From NCBI GenBank assembly GCA_910578575.1, contig CAJTQP010000014.1, positions 1 to 44,362 on the forward strand: a DNA stretch of 44,362 bases. Reading direction: 5' to 3'. The stretch is from an uncultured Oscillospiraceae bacterium (GTDB taxonomy: Bacteria; Bacillota; Clostridia; Oscillospirales; Oscillospiraceae). A program made the position numbers and the translations under genes. The notes below the pieces were generated by a model, which worked only from the letters and a program-made list of their open reading frames with translations, ran no database searches and was not told the origin of the DNA. Positions 1 through 8,420 of the stretch are shown here, piece after piece; positions within the stretch are counted from its first letter, which is position 1, and the number at the start of each line of letters is the position of its first letter.

Positions 1-382
1 GGACCTTTTCCAGGATCCTGGGGGACAGGTCCAGGAGCAGGCCCATCCGGGAGGGGATGCCCTTGAAATACCAGATATGGCTCACCGGGGCGGCCAGCTC
101 GATGTGGCCCATCCGCTCCCGGCGGACGTTGGCACGGGTGACCTCCACGCCGCAGCGGTCGCAGATCTTACCCTTATAGCGGATCTTCTTATACTTGCCG
201 CAGTGGCACTCCCAGTCCTTGGTGGGGCCAAAGATGCGTTCGCAAAACAGGCCGTCCCGTTCGGGCTTGAGGGTGCGGTAGTTGATGGTCTCCGGCTTTT
301 TTACCTCGCCGTAGGACCACTCACGGATCTGTTCTGGGGAAGCGATGCCAATGCGAATGGCGTCAAACTCTGCATAGCTCAT
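1..382 (-). CDS. rpoC: RNA polymerase subunit beta-prime, N-terminal part (cut by window edge)
   Basis: This is the first 127 codons of the beta-prime subunit of RNA polymerase; the rest lies outside the window. The protein starts MSYAEFDAIRIGIASP and carries the N-terminal zinc-binding module (CHCGKYKK followed by CDRCGVEV), the GPTKDWEC segment and the ERMGHIELA segment typical of the family. The ATG at 382 follows a GGAGG-rich stretch and lies 21 bp after the rpoB stop, so both genes are co-transcribed from the rpoB promoter. Nothing unusual is seen in the visible part. Confidence 0.97.
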   Translation of the reverse strand, partial: MSYAEFDAIRIGIASPEQIREWSYGEVKKPETINYRTLKPERDGLFCERIFGPTKDWECHCGKYKKIRYKGKICDRCGVEVTRANVRRERMGHIELAAPVSHIWYFKGIPSRMGLLLDLSPRILEKV

Positions 383-403
383 ATCTCATCGTCCTCCCTT
401 TCT

Positions 404-3400
404 TTATTCGTCATAGGACATGCCGGCGTCGTCGAAGACCTCATCGCCCTCGTCTGTCCCGTCGCTGTCCTCTTCCAGACCGTCATCGTCGCTGTTCTCC
501 TTAAAGCTGAAGCCAGCGGCGGTGAACTGGGCGTCCTCGTTGTAGGAATCCCGATAACCGTCGTAGCGGTCATCCCTGTCGTCCCGGTCGTCCCGAATCT
601 GGTTGATGTTCTGATAGTTGTCATCCTCGTCGTCCCGCAGCTCGATCTCCTGCCCCTGGCTGTCCAGGACCTTGATGTCCAGGCAGAGGGCTTGCAGCTC
701 CTTGGCCAGGACCTTGAAGGATTCGGGGATACCGGGGGCGGGGACGTTGTGGCCCTTGACGATGGATTCGTAGGTGCGCACACGGCCCGTCACGTCGTCG
801 GACTTCACCGTCAAGATCTCCTGGAGGGTATAGGCGGCGCCGTAGGCCTCCAGGGCCCAAACTTCCATCTCGCCAAAGCGCTGGCCGCCGAACTGGGCCT
901 TGCCGCCCAAGGGCTGCTGGGTCACCAGGGAGTAAGGGCCGGTGGAACGGGCGTGGATCTTATCGTCCACCAGGTGGTGGAGCTTGAGGAAGTAGACGTA
1001 ACCCACGGTAACGGGGTTCTCGAACATCTCGCCGGTGCGGCCGTCGTAGAGCTTGGTCTTGCCGTCGGCCAAGCGCAGACGGCCCTCCTTACGCCAGATG
1101 CGCACCTGCTGGATGTCCTGCATCTCCTCCGCGTCCAGGGCGCGGATGTCGCTGCCGTCCTCGGTCATCAGGTAGAGCTGTTTGCCGGCGATGGTCTCGT
1201 TGGGGTAGATTTCCCGGAACAGGCCGGCCTGGGCCAGCAGCTCCATGATGTCCTTCTCGTCGGCGCCGTTGAACACGGGGGTGGCCACCTTCCAGCCCAA
1301 AGCCTGGGCAGCCCGGCCCAAGTGGACCTCCAGCACCTGACCGATGTTCATACGGGAGGGCACGCCCAGGGGATTCAGCACGATATCCAGGGGGGTGCCG
1401 TCGGGGAGGAAGGGCATATCCTCCTGGGGCAGGATGCGGGAGACCACGCCCTTGTTGCCGTGGCGGCCGGCCATCTTGTCGCCCACGGAGATTTTCCGCT
1501 TCTGGGCGATGTAGACCCGGACCACCATATTGACGCCGGGGCTCAGCTCGTCCCCGGCCTCGCGGGTGAAGACGTTCACGTCCACGATGATGCCGCTCTC
1601 CCCATGGGGGACTTTCAGGGAGGTGTCTCTCACTTCGCGGGCCTTCTCGCCAAAGATGGCCCGGAGCAGGCGCTCCTCGGCGGTGAGGTCTGTCTCCCCC
1701 TTGGGGGTGACCTTGCCCACCAGGATGTCTCCCGCGTGGACCTCCGCACCCACGCGAATGATGCCCCGCTCGTCCAGGTCCTTCAGGGCGTCCTCGCCTA
1801 CGTTGGGGATATCCCGTGTGATTTCCTCCGGGCCCAGCTTGGTGTCGCGGGACTCGGTTTCATACTCCTCGATGTGGACGGAGGTAAACACGTCCTCCTT
1901 CACCATCCGCTCATTCAGGAGGATGGCGTCCTCGTAGTTATAGCCCTCCCAGGTCATGAAGCCCATGAGGATATTCTTGCCCAGGGAGATCTCCCCCTGG
2001 TTGGTGGAGGGACCGTCGGCGATCACGTCCCCCTTGTTCACCCGGTCGTGGAGGGAGACGATGGGCCGCTGGTTGATGCAGGTGCCGTGGTTGGAGCGCA
2101 GGAACTTGATGAGGGGGTAGTCCACCACATTGCCCCCGTCATAGCGCATGGTGATATGGGTGGCGGAGACGGCGGCCACTTCTCCGTCGTCCTCTGCCAA
2201 AACGGCGATCTCGGAGTCGATGCAGTTCTTATGCTCCATCCCCGTGGCCACGATGGGGGCCTGGGTGGTGAGCAGGGGCACGGCCTGACGCTGCATGTTG
2301 GCGCCCATGAGGGCCCGGTTGGCGTCGTCGTTCTCCAGGAAGGGGATCATGGCCGTGGCGATGGAGACCATCATCTTGGGGGAGACGTCGATATAGTCCA
2401 CCTTCTCCCGGTCCACCTCGATGATCTCGTTGCGGTGGCGGCAGGTGATACGGGGGTTGGCCAGGCAGCCGTTTTCGTCCAGGGGCTCCGTGGCCTGGCC
2501 CACCATGTACTCGTCCTCAATATCGGCAGTCATGTATTCCACCTCATTGGTGACGAGCCCTGTCTCCTTGTCCACCTTTCGGTAGGGCGCCTCGATGAAG
2601 CCATAGCGGTTGATGCGGGCGTAGGTGGCCAGGTAGGAGATCAGGCCGATGTTGGGACCTTCGGGGGTCTCAATGGGGCACATACGCCCGTAGTGGCTAT
2701 AGTGGACATCTCGCACGTCGAAGGAGGCCCGGTCACGGGACAGGCCGCCAGGGCCCAGGGCGGACATACGGCGCTTGTGGGTCAGCTCCGCCAGGGGGTT
2801 GGTCTGGTCCATAAACTGGGACAGCGGGGAGGAGCCGAAGAACTCCTTGATGGCCGCCGTCACCGGACGGATGTTGATGAGGGACTGGGGGGTGACGATA
2901 TCCAGGTCCTGGATGGTCATGCGCTCCCGGATCACCCGCTCCATGCGGCTAAAGCCGATGCGGAACTGGTTCTGGAGCAGCTCGCCCACGCAGCGCAGGC
3001 GGCGGTTGCCCAGGTGGTCGATGTCGTCGGGGGTCCCCACCCCGTGGGAGAGGGTACACAGGTAGTTGATGGAGGCCATGATATCATCCACAATGATATG
3101 CTTGGGGATCAGGGCGTCCCGCTGCTCCTGGATGGCCTCTTTCAGGGACTCGGCGTCGTTACCATACTCCTCCAGGAGCTGGCACAGCACCTCGAAGCGC
3201 ACCTTTTCGGTGATGCCGCACTCTGCCGGGTCGAAGTCCACGAAGGCAGCCATGTCCACCATGCGGTTGGAGAACAGCTTCACCTGGACCCCATCCACGT
3301 CCACCAGGGCCTCGCTGATGCCCCGGTTTTCCAAGGCCTGGGCACTCTCCCGTGTGAGGGTCTCCCCTGCCTCCGCCACGATCTCGCCGGTGCGGGGGTC

Positions 3401-4282
3401 TGCCAGGGGGGCGGCCAGCTTCTGCCCCGCCAGACGGGGCCAGAGGGAGAGCTTCTTGTTGAACTTATAGCGGCCCACGGCGGAGATATCATAGCGCCGG
3501 GGGTCGAAGAACAGGCCGTTGATGAGGGTCTCGGCGGAGTCCAGGGTGGGGGGCTCACCGGGGCGCAGCTTCCGGTAGATTTCCAGCAGTGCCTCCTCGC
3601 GGGTCTTGCAGGTGTCCTTTTCCAAGGTGTTCACCAGCAGGGGCTCCTCCCCGAAGAGCTCTAAGATCTCCCCGTCGGTCTGGGGGCCCACCGCCCGGAT
3701 GAGGCAGCTCACCGGCAGCTTACGGTTCTTGTCGATGCGCACGCTAAAGATGTCGGACAGGTCCGTCTCATACTCCAGCCAAGCGCCCCGGCCGGGGATC
3801 ACGGTGACGGCGAAGGTGGTGTTGTCCGCCTTGTCGGTGTTGCGGGCATAGTACACACCGGGGGAGCGGACGATCTGGGAGACGATGACCCGCTCCGCGC
3901 CGTTGATGACGAAGGTGCCGCCCTTGGTCATCAGGGGGAAGTCCCCCATAAAGATCTCCTGCTCCTTGATCTCCTCCGTCTCCTTGTTGCGCAGGCGCAC
4001 CCGCACTTTCAAGGGGGCGGCATAGGTGGCGTCCCGTGCTTTGCATTCCTCCACGTTATACTTGGGCTTCTCGTCCATGGTGAAATCGATGAAGGAGAGC
4101 TCCAGGTTGCCGGCATAGTCACCGATGGAGGCCACGTCCCGAAAAACCTCTTGCAGGCCCACGTCCAAAAACCACTGGTAGGAATTTTTTTGAATCTCCA
4201 GCAGGTTGGGCATGGCCAGCACTTCTTCGTGGCGGGCAAAGCTCTTGCGCAGGGTCTTGCCGTAGTGTACATCCTTTACCAT
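404..4282 (-). CDS. rpoB: RNA polymerase subunit beta
   Basis: This 1292-residue catalytic subunit forms the RNA polymerase active centre with beta-prime. Recognisable blocks include the rifampicin-pocket region (FFGSSPLSQFMDQTNPL, then HKRRMSALGPGGL), the IETPEGPNIGLI segment, the GYNYEDAI segment and the GDKMAGRHGNKGVVS segment near the active site. The ATG at 4282 opens MVKDVHYGKTLRKSFAR. After the conserved C-terminal region there is an extra acidic, low-complexity tail of about 70 residues rich in Asp, Arg, Tyr and Glu, including a tandem DDR run. It is followed by rpoC after 21 bp. It is not preceded by rplJ-rplL, its usual partners, but by its own promoter and a 239-nt leader. Confidence 0.98.
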   Translation of the reverse strand: MVKDVHYGKTLRKSFARHEEVLAMPNLLEIQKNSYQWFLDVGLQEVFRDVASIGDYAGNLELSFIDFTMDEKPKYNVEECKARDATYAAPLKVRVRLRNKETEEIKEQEIFMGDFPLMTKGGTFVINGAERVIVSQIVRSPGVYYARNTDKADNTTFAVTVIPGRGAWLEYETDLSDIFSVRIDKNRKLPVSCLIRAVGPQTDGEILELFGEEPLLVNTLEKDTCKTREEALLEIYRKLRPGEPPTLDSAETLINGLFFDPRRYDISAVGRYKFNKKLSLWPRLAGQKLAAPLADPRTGEIVAEAGETLTRESAQALENRGISEALVDVDGVQVKLFSNRMVDMAAFVDFDPAECGITEKVRFEVLCQLLEEYGNDAESLKEAIQEQRDALIPKHIIVDDIMASINYLCTLSHGVGTPDDIDHLGNRRLRCVGELLQNQFRIGFSRMERVIRERMTIQDLDIVTPQSLINIRPVTAAIKEFFGSSPLSQFMDQTNPLAELTHKRRMSALGPGGLSRDRASFDVRDVHYSHYGRMCPIETPEGPNIGLISYLATYARINRYGFIEAPYRKVDKETGLVTNEVEYMTADIEDEYMVGQATEPLDENGCLANPRITCRHRNEIIEVDREKVDYIDVSPKMMVSIATAMIPFLENDDANRALMGANMQRQAVPLLTTQAPIVATGMEHKNCIDSEIAVLAEDDGEVAAVSATHITMRYDGGNVVDYPLIKFLRSNHGTCINQRPIVSLHDRVNKGDVIADGPSTNQGEISLGKNILMGFMTWEGYNYEDAILLNERMVKEDVFTSVHIEEYETESRDTKLGPEEITRDIPNVGEDALKDLDERGIIRVGAEVHAGDILVGKVTPKGETDLTAEERLLRAIFGEKAREVRDTSLKVPHGESGIIVDVNVFTREAGDELSPGVNMVVRVYIAQKRKISVGDKMAGRHGNKGVVSRILPQEDMPFLPDGTPLDIVLNPLGVPSRMNIGQVLEVHLGRAAQALGWKVATPVFNGADEKDIMELLAQAGLFREIYPNETIAGKQLYLMTEDGSDIRALDAEEMQDIQQVRIWRKEGRLRLADGKTKLYDGRTGEMFENPVTVGYVYFLKLHHLVDDKIHARSTGPYSLVTQQPLGGKAQFGGQRFGEMEVWALEAYGAAYTLQEILTVKSDDVTGRVRTYESIVKGHNVPAPGIPESFKVLAKELQALCLDIKVLDSQGQEIELRDDEDDNYQNINQIRDDRDDRDDRYDGYRDSYNEDAQFTAAGFSFKENSDDDGLEEDSDGTDEGDEVFDDAGMSYDE

Positions 4283-4310
4283 TGCTCTTGACCAGTCCTT
4301 TCGTAGAAGG

Positions 4311-4340
4311 CGTCAAAAAAGACAGGGCGCTTTTTTGACG
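4311..4340 (-). promoter_or_regulatory. Hairpin in the rpoB leader, close to the start codon
   Basis: An 11-bp perfect inverted repeat (CGTCAAAAAAG / CTTTTTTGACG) with an 8-nt loop lies 28 bp upstream of the rpoB ATG. The stem is mostly A-U pairs and its 3' arm on the transcript is U-rich. It could be a weak attenuator or a stability element. Function is inferred; only the repeat is seen. Confidence 0.5.
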
Positions 4341-4527
4341 GAGGGATTGCGGTCTGGCTGCCTGGGCAGCTTTGTTCAGTCCGCTGGTGTATGGGGGATA
4401 TTTCATTGCGAACGCACGGGGGCGTGGGTCGATTTTCCCCGTGCCGGTTGTGCTTTTCGTTGTTTTCTGCTATACTAACGCCAGAATAGGACAGGTAGCC
4501 AGTCCCTTCTTTTGATAATAACGATGT

Positions 4528-4556
4528 ATTATACCATTTTGGCCAAAGAAAGTCAA
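4528..4556 (-). promoter_or_regulatory. rpoBC promoter (SigA type)
   Basis: Reading on the minus strand, TTGACT at 4556-4551 and TATAAT at 4533-4528 are separated by 17 bp. The predicted start near 4521 gives a leader of about 239 nt before rpoB. This explains how rpoBC is expressed without rplJL. Confidence 0.85.
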
Positions 4557-4590
4557 TCTTTTTTTGGCCGTTTTCATTGGCAGAATTCAC

Positions 4591-4626
4591 AAAAAGACCC
4601 GGACCAACACTGGTCCGGGTCTTTTT
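4591..4626. terminator. Bidirectional rho-independent terminator
   Basis: A perfect 16-bp inverted repeat (AAAAAGACCCGGACCA / TGGTCCGGGTCTTTTT) with loop ACAC is flanked by U-tracts in both directions. It closes the cytidylate-kinase-like gene on the minus strand, just upstream of the rpoBC promoter. Confidence 0.9.
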
Positions 4627-4636
4627 CTCCCTGTGA

Positions 4637-5227
4637 TTACTTCCGCAGGGCATACTCTATGATGATATCCGCGCAGGCTTCCTTCCCAATGGGGGAGCTG
4701 TTCAGGCAGAGGTCATAGTTTTTCAGGTTGCCCCAGCGGGCACGGGTGAGGTAGTGGTAATAGGATTCCCGCGAGGTATCGGAGTGGCGCACCCGCTTGA
4801 CGGCCTGCTCCTTGCTCTCCCCGAAGGTATCCATGGCATATTTGATCTTATCCTCCTCATTGGCGTAGACAAAGACGTTCACCAGGTTGGGGAAGTCCCG
4901 GAGGATATAGTCCGCCCCCCGGCCCACGATGATACAGGGGCCCTCCTTGGCGATTTTCCGGATGGTCTGGGCCTGGGCCAGGATGGCCTGGTCGTAGGAG
5001 GAGGAGGCGCCACTGGGCATGAACCAGTTGAAGATGTTCCGCCCGGCCTCCTTCTCCTCTGTTCCCTGGATCATCTCCTCGGTGAAGCCGGTCTTTTCCG
5101 CCGTGAGCTTGATGATATCCTTGTCGTAGTAGGGGATCCCCAGCTCCTGGGAAATCCTTTTGGCAATGGTCCGGCCTCCGGCCCCGTATTCCCGGCCGAT
5201 GGTGATGATGTTCTTACACTCGCGCAT
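4637..5227 (-). CDS. Cytidylate-kinase-like protein
   Basis: The protein is 196 residues from the ATG at 5227 (MRECKNIITIGREYGAGG). It has a P-loop-like GREYGAGGRTIAKRI motif at the N terminus, then the YYDKDII and IIVGRGADYIL segments typical of the cytidylate-kinase-like family (AAA_26 type). The family binds nucleotides; the substrate is not established and it need not be CMP. The ATG is chosen because GGAGG lies 8 nt upstream; a GTG at 5251 would give a longer form but lacks a good site. The start overlaps the end of the upstream flavodoxin-fold gene, so the two are likely translated together. A strong terminator follows. Confidence 0.85.
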   Translation of the reverse strand: MRECKNIITIGREYGAGGRTIAKRISQELGIPYYDKDIIKLTAEKTGFTEEMIQGTEEKEAGRNIFNWFMPSGASSSYDQAILAQAQTIRKIAKEGPCIIVGRGADYILRDFPNLVNVFVYANEEDKIKYAMDTFGESKEQAVKRVRHSDTSRESYYHYLTRARWGNLKNYDLCLNSSPIGKEACADIIIEYALRK

Positions 5228-5247
5228 AGCAAGTCCCTCCTCTATTG

Positions 5248-5841
5248 TCACTCCCAGCTCTGGATTTTCTTCCGGAGTTGTTGTTCCGCCTCGATAAGCT
5301 TTCCTTCCACGTCCACGCCCCAGACGTCCAGCTCTTCCGCCGCCGCCCAGTCCATGGCCGGGATGCCCAGCATATCCCCGCAGAGGGTCTTGATGTAGTC
5401 AAAGCCGCAGTTGCGGTTCTCAATGGCTCCCCCGGCGGTGGTGACGTACAGCAGGCGCTGCGCCTTCCCCATGCCCATGGGGATACCCTCCTGGGTGTAG
5501 TAGAAGGTCACACCGTTGACAGAGATCAGCTCCAGATAGCAGCGCAGCATGGCGGGGAACTGGAACTCCCAATAGGGCGCACCCATCAGGATCAAGTCCG
5601 CCCCGGCAAACTGGTGGGCATAGCGGAACATGGGGTCACTGAACTGGTTCTCCTTCTCCAGGGCGTGGCGGGCGTCCAGGCGGGCGCTGTTCAGGGGCTG
5701 GAGGTCCTCCTTGTCCAAGCACAGCTCCTCCACCGTCAGGCCGTCGTACTTCTTCTTCAGCTCCTCCAGGGCCACCCGGCACAGGCGCAGGGTCCGGGAT
5801 TCCTCCCCCCGGATGCAGCAGTTCACAAACAGCAACTTCAT
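5248..5841 (-). CDS. Flavodoxin-fold NAD(P)H-dependent oxidoreductase
   Basis: The 197-residue protein starts MKLLFVNCCIRGEESRT, an opening beta strand and phosphate loop like those of NAD(P)H:quinone or azo-reductases of the flavodoxin_2 family. The LILMGAPYWEFQFPA segment matches the FMN-binding loop after the third strand, and VTTAGGAIE resembles the next one. The substrate is unknown. The ATG at 5841 sits downstream of an AAAGGAG site and of its own promoter. The gene overlaps the start of the cytidylate-kinase-like gene and forms a two-gene operon between the ribosomal cluster and rpoBC. Confidence 0.85.
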   Translation of the reverse strand: MKLLFVNCCIRGEESRTLRLCRVALEELKKKYDGLTVEELCLDKEDLQPLNSARLDARHALEKENQFSDPMFRYAHQFAGADLILMGAPYWEFQFPAMLRCYLELISVNGVTFYYTQEGIPMGMGKAQRLLYVTTAGGAIENRNCGFDYIKTLCGDMLGIPAMDWAAAEELDVWGVDVEGKLIEAEQQLRKKIQSWE

Positions 5842-5870
5842 TGTAACGCGCTCCTTTCTCTTCTCCCTGG

Positions 5871-5899
5871 ATTCTACCATAGTTTCCGCCCCAACGCAA
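5871..5899 (-). promoter_or_regulatory. Promoter for the flavodoxin-fold / kinase-like operon
   Basis: On the minus strand TTGCGT (5899-5894) and TAGAAT (5876-5871, preceded by TGG) are 17 bp apart. It lies directly after the terminator of the ribosomal cluster. Confidence 0.6.
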
Positions 5900-5900
5900 C

Positions 5901-5938
5901 AAAAACAGCGTGTACAGAATTGCTTCCGATACACGCTG
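5901..5938 (-). terminator. Terminator at the end of the ribosomal cluster
   Basis: CAGCGTGTA and TACACGCTG form a 9-bp stem with a 15-nt loop and are followed on the minus strand by five U. It lies just downstream of the rplQ stop. Confidence 0.8.
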
Positions 5939-5956
5939 CTTTTTTCGTTTATCCCA

Positions 5957-6298
5957 TCAAACCAGCTGGATGATCGCCATCTCCGCTGCGTCGCCCTTCC
6001 GGGGACCCATGCGCACGATGCGGGTGTAGCCGCCGTCGCGGGCAATATACTTCTGGTTCAGTTCTGTGAACAGCTTGTGGGCCACGTCCTCCTTGGTGAT
6101 GAAGGCCAGAGCCTGGCGGTAAGCTGCCAGGTCGTTCTTCTTCCCCAAGGTGATCATCTTTTCTGCCAGAGGAGCAACCTCTTTGGCACGGGCCAGGGTG
6201 GTCTTGATCTGGCCGTTTTCCAGCAGATACGTCACCATGGCTCTCAGCATTGCCCTGCGCTGGTCAGTAGGCTTGCCGAGCTTACGGTTACCGGACAT
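5957..6298 (-). CDS. rplQ: Ribosomal protein L17 (bL17)
   Basis: The 113-residue L17 of the large subunit begins MSGNRKLGKPTDQRRAML, the family signature, and ends with RIVRMGPRKGDAAEMAIIQL. Length and sequence are normal. It is the last gene of the alpha operon, 54 bp after rpoA, and is followed by a rho-independent terminator. The short distance to rpoA and conserved order support co-transcription. Confidence 0.97.
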   Translation of the reverse strand: MSGNRKLGKPTDQRRAMLRAMVTYLLENGQIKTTLARAKEVAPLAEKMITLGKKNDLAAYRQALAFITKEDVAHKLFTELNQKYIARDGGYTRIVRMGPRKGDAAEMAIIQLV

Positions 6299-6352
6299 GT
6301 TGTTCCACTCCCTTCCTAAATGATGGTTCGGCTTTCCCTCCGAACGCAGGGG

Positions 6353-7300
6353 TCAATTCTCGTCGCTGGCCAGGGACAGCCCCATCATGGCCAGCTTGTT
6401 GATCACTTCTTCCAGAGACTTCCGGCCCAGGTTGCGCACCTTCATCATCTCGTCCTCCGTCTTGGAGATCAAGTCCTCCACGGTGTTGATGTTGGCGCGT
6501 TTCAGGCAGTTGAAGCTTCTGACCGACAGATCCAGCTCCTCAATGGTCATCTCCAGCACCTTGTCCCGGATATCCGGAGATTTTTCCACCACCGTGGACT
6601 TACTGCCCATGGTCTCGCTGAGGTCGGTAAAGAGCGTAAAGTGGTCGCAGAGGATGCGCGCGCCCAGGGATACCGCGTCCCTGGCAGCGATGGTCCCGTT
6701 GGTCCACACCTCCAGCGTCAGCTTGTCGAAGTCGGTCAAGTCCTTCACGCGGGTGTTTTCCACTGTGTAGTTGACCTTCTTCACCGGGGTATAGACGGAG
6801 TCCACGGGGATCACGCCAATCACAGTCTGGGGCGTCTTGTTCCGGTCAGCGGGTACGTAGCCCCTGCCGTGGGACAGGGTCAGCTCCATGTTGAGCACCG
6901 CGTCGGGCCCCAAGGTGGCGATGGGGTGATCAGGGTTAAGGATTTCCACCTCGCTGTCGGCTTTGATGTCACCGGCTTTCACCACGCCCTCCCCGGAGGC
7001 CTCGATATATACGGTTTTACTGCCTTCACTATAGAGCTTGGCAATGATACCCTTGACGTTCAGGACGATTTCCGTCACGTCTTCCTTTACGCCGGGGATA
7101 GAGCTGAACTCATGCTGGACGCCTGCTATTTTGATGCTGGTGACTGCGGTACCGGGCAGCGAGGACAGCAAGATCCGGCGGAGAGAATTCCCTAACGTGG
7201 TTCCATAGCCACGCTCCAAAGGCTCGACAGTACACTTGCCGTAGGAGTTGTCCCCTGGCTTCTCGATGCATTCGATGCGCGGCTTTTCGATTTCTACCAT
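6353..7300 (-). CDS. rpoA: RNA polymerase subunit alpha
   Basis: The 315-residue alpha subunit starts MVEIEKPRIECIEK. The N-terminal dimerisation domain has YGKCTVEPLERGYGTTLGNS and LRRILLSSLPGTAV, and the C-terminal domain has the helix-hairpin-helix region (RSFNCLKRANINTVEDL, then KVRNLGRKSLEEV) that contacts UP elements and regulators. It nucleates RNA polymerase assembly. It lies 77 bp after rpsD; that gap holds a GC-rich 7-bp hairpin (7324-7341, GGCGGGG / CCCCGCC) without a U-tract, so read-through is expected. Confidence 0.98.
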   Translation of the reverse strand: MVEIEKPRIECIEKPGDNSYGKCTVEPLERGYGTTLGNSLRRILLSSLPGTAVTSIKIAGVQHEFSSIPGVKEDVTEIVLNVKGIIAKLYSEGSKTVYIEASGEGVVKAGDIKADSEVEILNPDHPIATLGPDAVLNMELTLSHGRGYVPADRNKTPQTVIGVIPVDSVYTPVKKVNYTVENTRVKDLTDFDKLTLEVWTNGTIAARDAVSLGARILCDHFTLFTDLSETMGSKSTVVEKSPDIRDKVLEMTIEELDLSVRSFNCLKRANINTVEDLISKTEDEMMKVRNLGRKSLEEVINKLAMMGLSLASDEN

Positions 7301-7323
7301 TGATTACCCTCCTTCTTACGTCG

Positions 7324-7341
7324 GGCGGGGTGACCCCCGCC
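7324..7341 (-). other. GC hairpin between rpsD and rpoA
   Basis: GGCGGGG and CCCCGCC form a perfect 7-bp stem with a 4-nt loop. No U-tract follows, so it is not a standard terminator; it may protect or process the mRNA. Role unknown. Confidence 0.4.
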
Positions 7342-7377
7342 GTGTCGTCATTCCGTTTTCCTGCCGAGGGTAAGGTA

Positions 7378-7980
7378 TTATTTGGAGTACAACTCGACGA
7401 TGAGGTGTTCCTCGATGGGCATATCAATGTCTTCCCGCGCGGGCATCTTAGACACAGTACCCTTCAAGCTGTTCTTCTCTCTCTCCAGCCACTGAGGCAG
7501 GGTCACCATCACGGCGTCCTCCCCAGTGAGTCTCTTGAACTTCACAGAGGAGCGGCTCTTCTCCGCCACCTCGATGACGTCGCCGGGCTTGACCAGGAAG
7601 GAGGGGATATTCACCTTCCGGCCGTTGACGGTGAAGTGGCCGTGGTTCACCAGCTGACGGGCCTCACGGCGAGTCATGGCGAAGCCCAGGCGGTACACTG
7701 CGTTGTCCAGGCGGCGCTCCACCAGGACCAGCAGGTTCTCACCGGTCTTGCCGGGCATACGGGAAGCCTTCTCATAGTAAGAACGGAACTGCTTCTCCAG
7801 GATGCCATAGACGAACTTGACCTTCTGCTTCTCTGCCAGCTGCAGGGCATACTCGCTCTTTTTCTTTCTCATCTGGCCGCCGGGGTTACGGTTGGTCTCC
7901 TTCTTGCTGTAACCCATAACGGTAGGAGAAATGCCCAGCGCCTTGCAGCGCTTGGCGACAGGCTGCGTATTCTTTGCCAT
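7378..7980 (-). CDS. rpsD: Ribosomal protein S4 (uS4)
   Basis: The 200-residue S4 protein is a primary 16S rRNA binder and small-subunit assembly initiator. The N terminus lacks the four-cysteine zinc motif, so this is the zinc-free paralogue type. The S4 RNA-binding domain is seen in RRLDNAVYRLGFA, TRREARQLVNHGHF and VNGRKVNIPS. It lies in the alpha operon between rpsK (24 bp upstream) and rpoA. S4 autoregulates this operon in Bacillus; no leader of that type was recognised here. Confidence 0.97.
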   Translation of the reverse strand: MAKNTQPVAKRCKALGISPTVMGYSKKETNRNPGGQMRKKKSEYALQLAEKQKVKFVYGILEKQFRSYYEKASRMPGKTGENLLVLVERRLDNAVYRLGFAMTRREARQLVNHGHFTVNGRKVNIPSFLVKPGDVIEVAEKSRSSVKFKRLTGEDAVMVTLPQWLEREKNSLKGTVSKMPAREDIDMPIEEHLIVELYSK

Positions 7981-8004
7981 AATTGATTTTCTCCTTTCCT
8001 TCGC

Positions 8005-8403
8005 TTAGACGCGGCGTCTCTTGGGGGGACGGCAGCCGTTGTGGGGGATGGGGGTCACGTCTTTGATCATGGTGACTTCCAGACCCACAGCCTGAAGGGC
8101 GCGGATGGCAGCCTCACGGCCGGAACCGGGACCCTTTACGTATACCTCCACGCTCTTGAGCCCAGTGGCCTCGATGGCAGCCTTGGCAGCGGTCTCTGCC
8201 GCAGTCTGGGCTGCGTAGGGGGTGGACTTTCTGGAGCCGCGGAACCCCAGGCCGCCTGCGGAAGCCCAGGAAAGGGCGTTGCCGGCAGTGTCGGTCACGG
8301 TAACCATAGTGTTGTTGAAGGAAGAGCGGATATGCACTGCGCCCTTCTCAATATTCTTGCGTTCACGGCGTCTTCTGACGACCTTCTTCTTGGGATTAGC
8401 CAT
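8005..8403 (-). CDS. rpsK: Ribosomal protein S11 (uS11)
   Basis: The 132-residue S11 forms part of the platform of the small subunit near the E site. Typical segments are HIRSSFNNTMVTVTDTAGN, GSRKSTPYAAQ and the C-terminal DVTPIPHNGCRPPKRRRV. Length is normal. It lies 17 bp after rpsM and 24 bp before rpsD in the alpha operon order. Confidence 0.97.
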   Translation of the reverse strand: MANPKKKVVRRRRERKNIEKGAVHIRSSFNNTMVTVTDTAGNALSWASAGGLGFRGSRKSTPYAAQTAAETAAKAAIEATGLKSVEVYVKGPGSGREAAIRALQAVGLEVTMIKDVTPIPHNGCRPPKRRRV

Positions 8404-8420
8404 ACGATACTCTCCCTCCC

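Noticed and set aside
77..3664. Long plus-strand open frame antisense to rpoB and rpoC
   Set aside because: It is a shadow of GC-rich coding DNA: low-complexity product, no supported start, and strong homology on the other strand.
4440..4490. Plus-strand promoter (TTGTGC-17-TATACT) in the rpoB leader
   Set aside because: The -35 box matches only half of the consensus and it would drive no gene.
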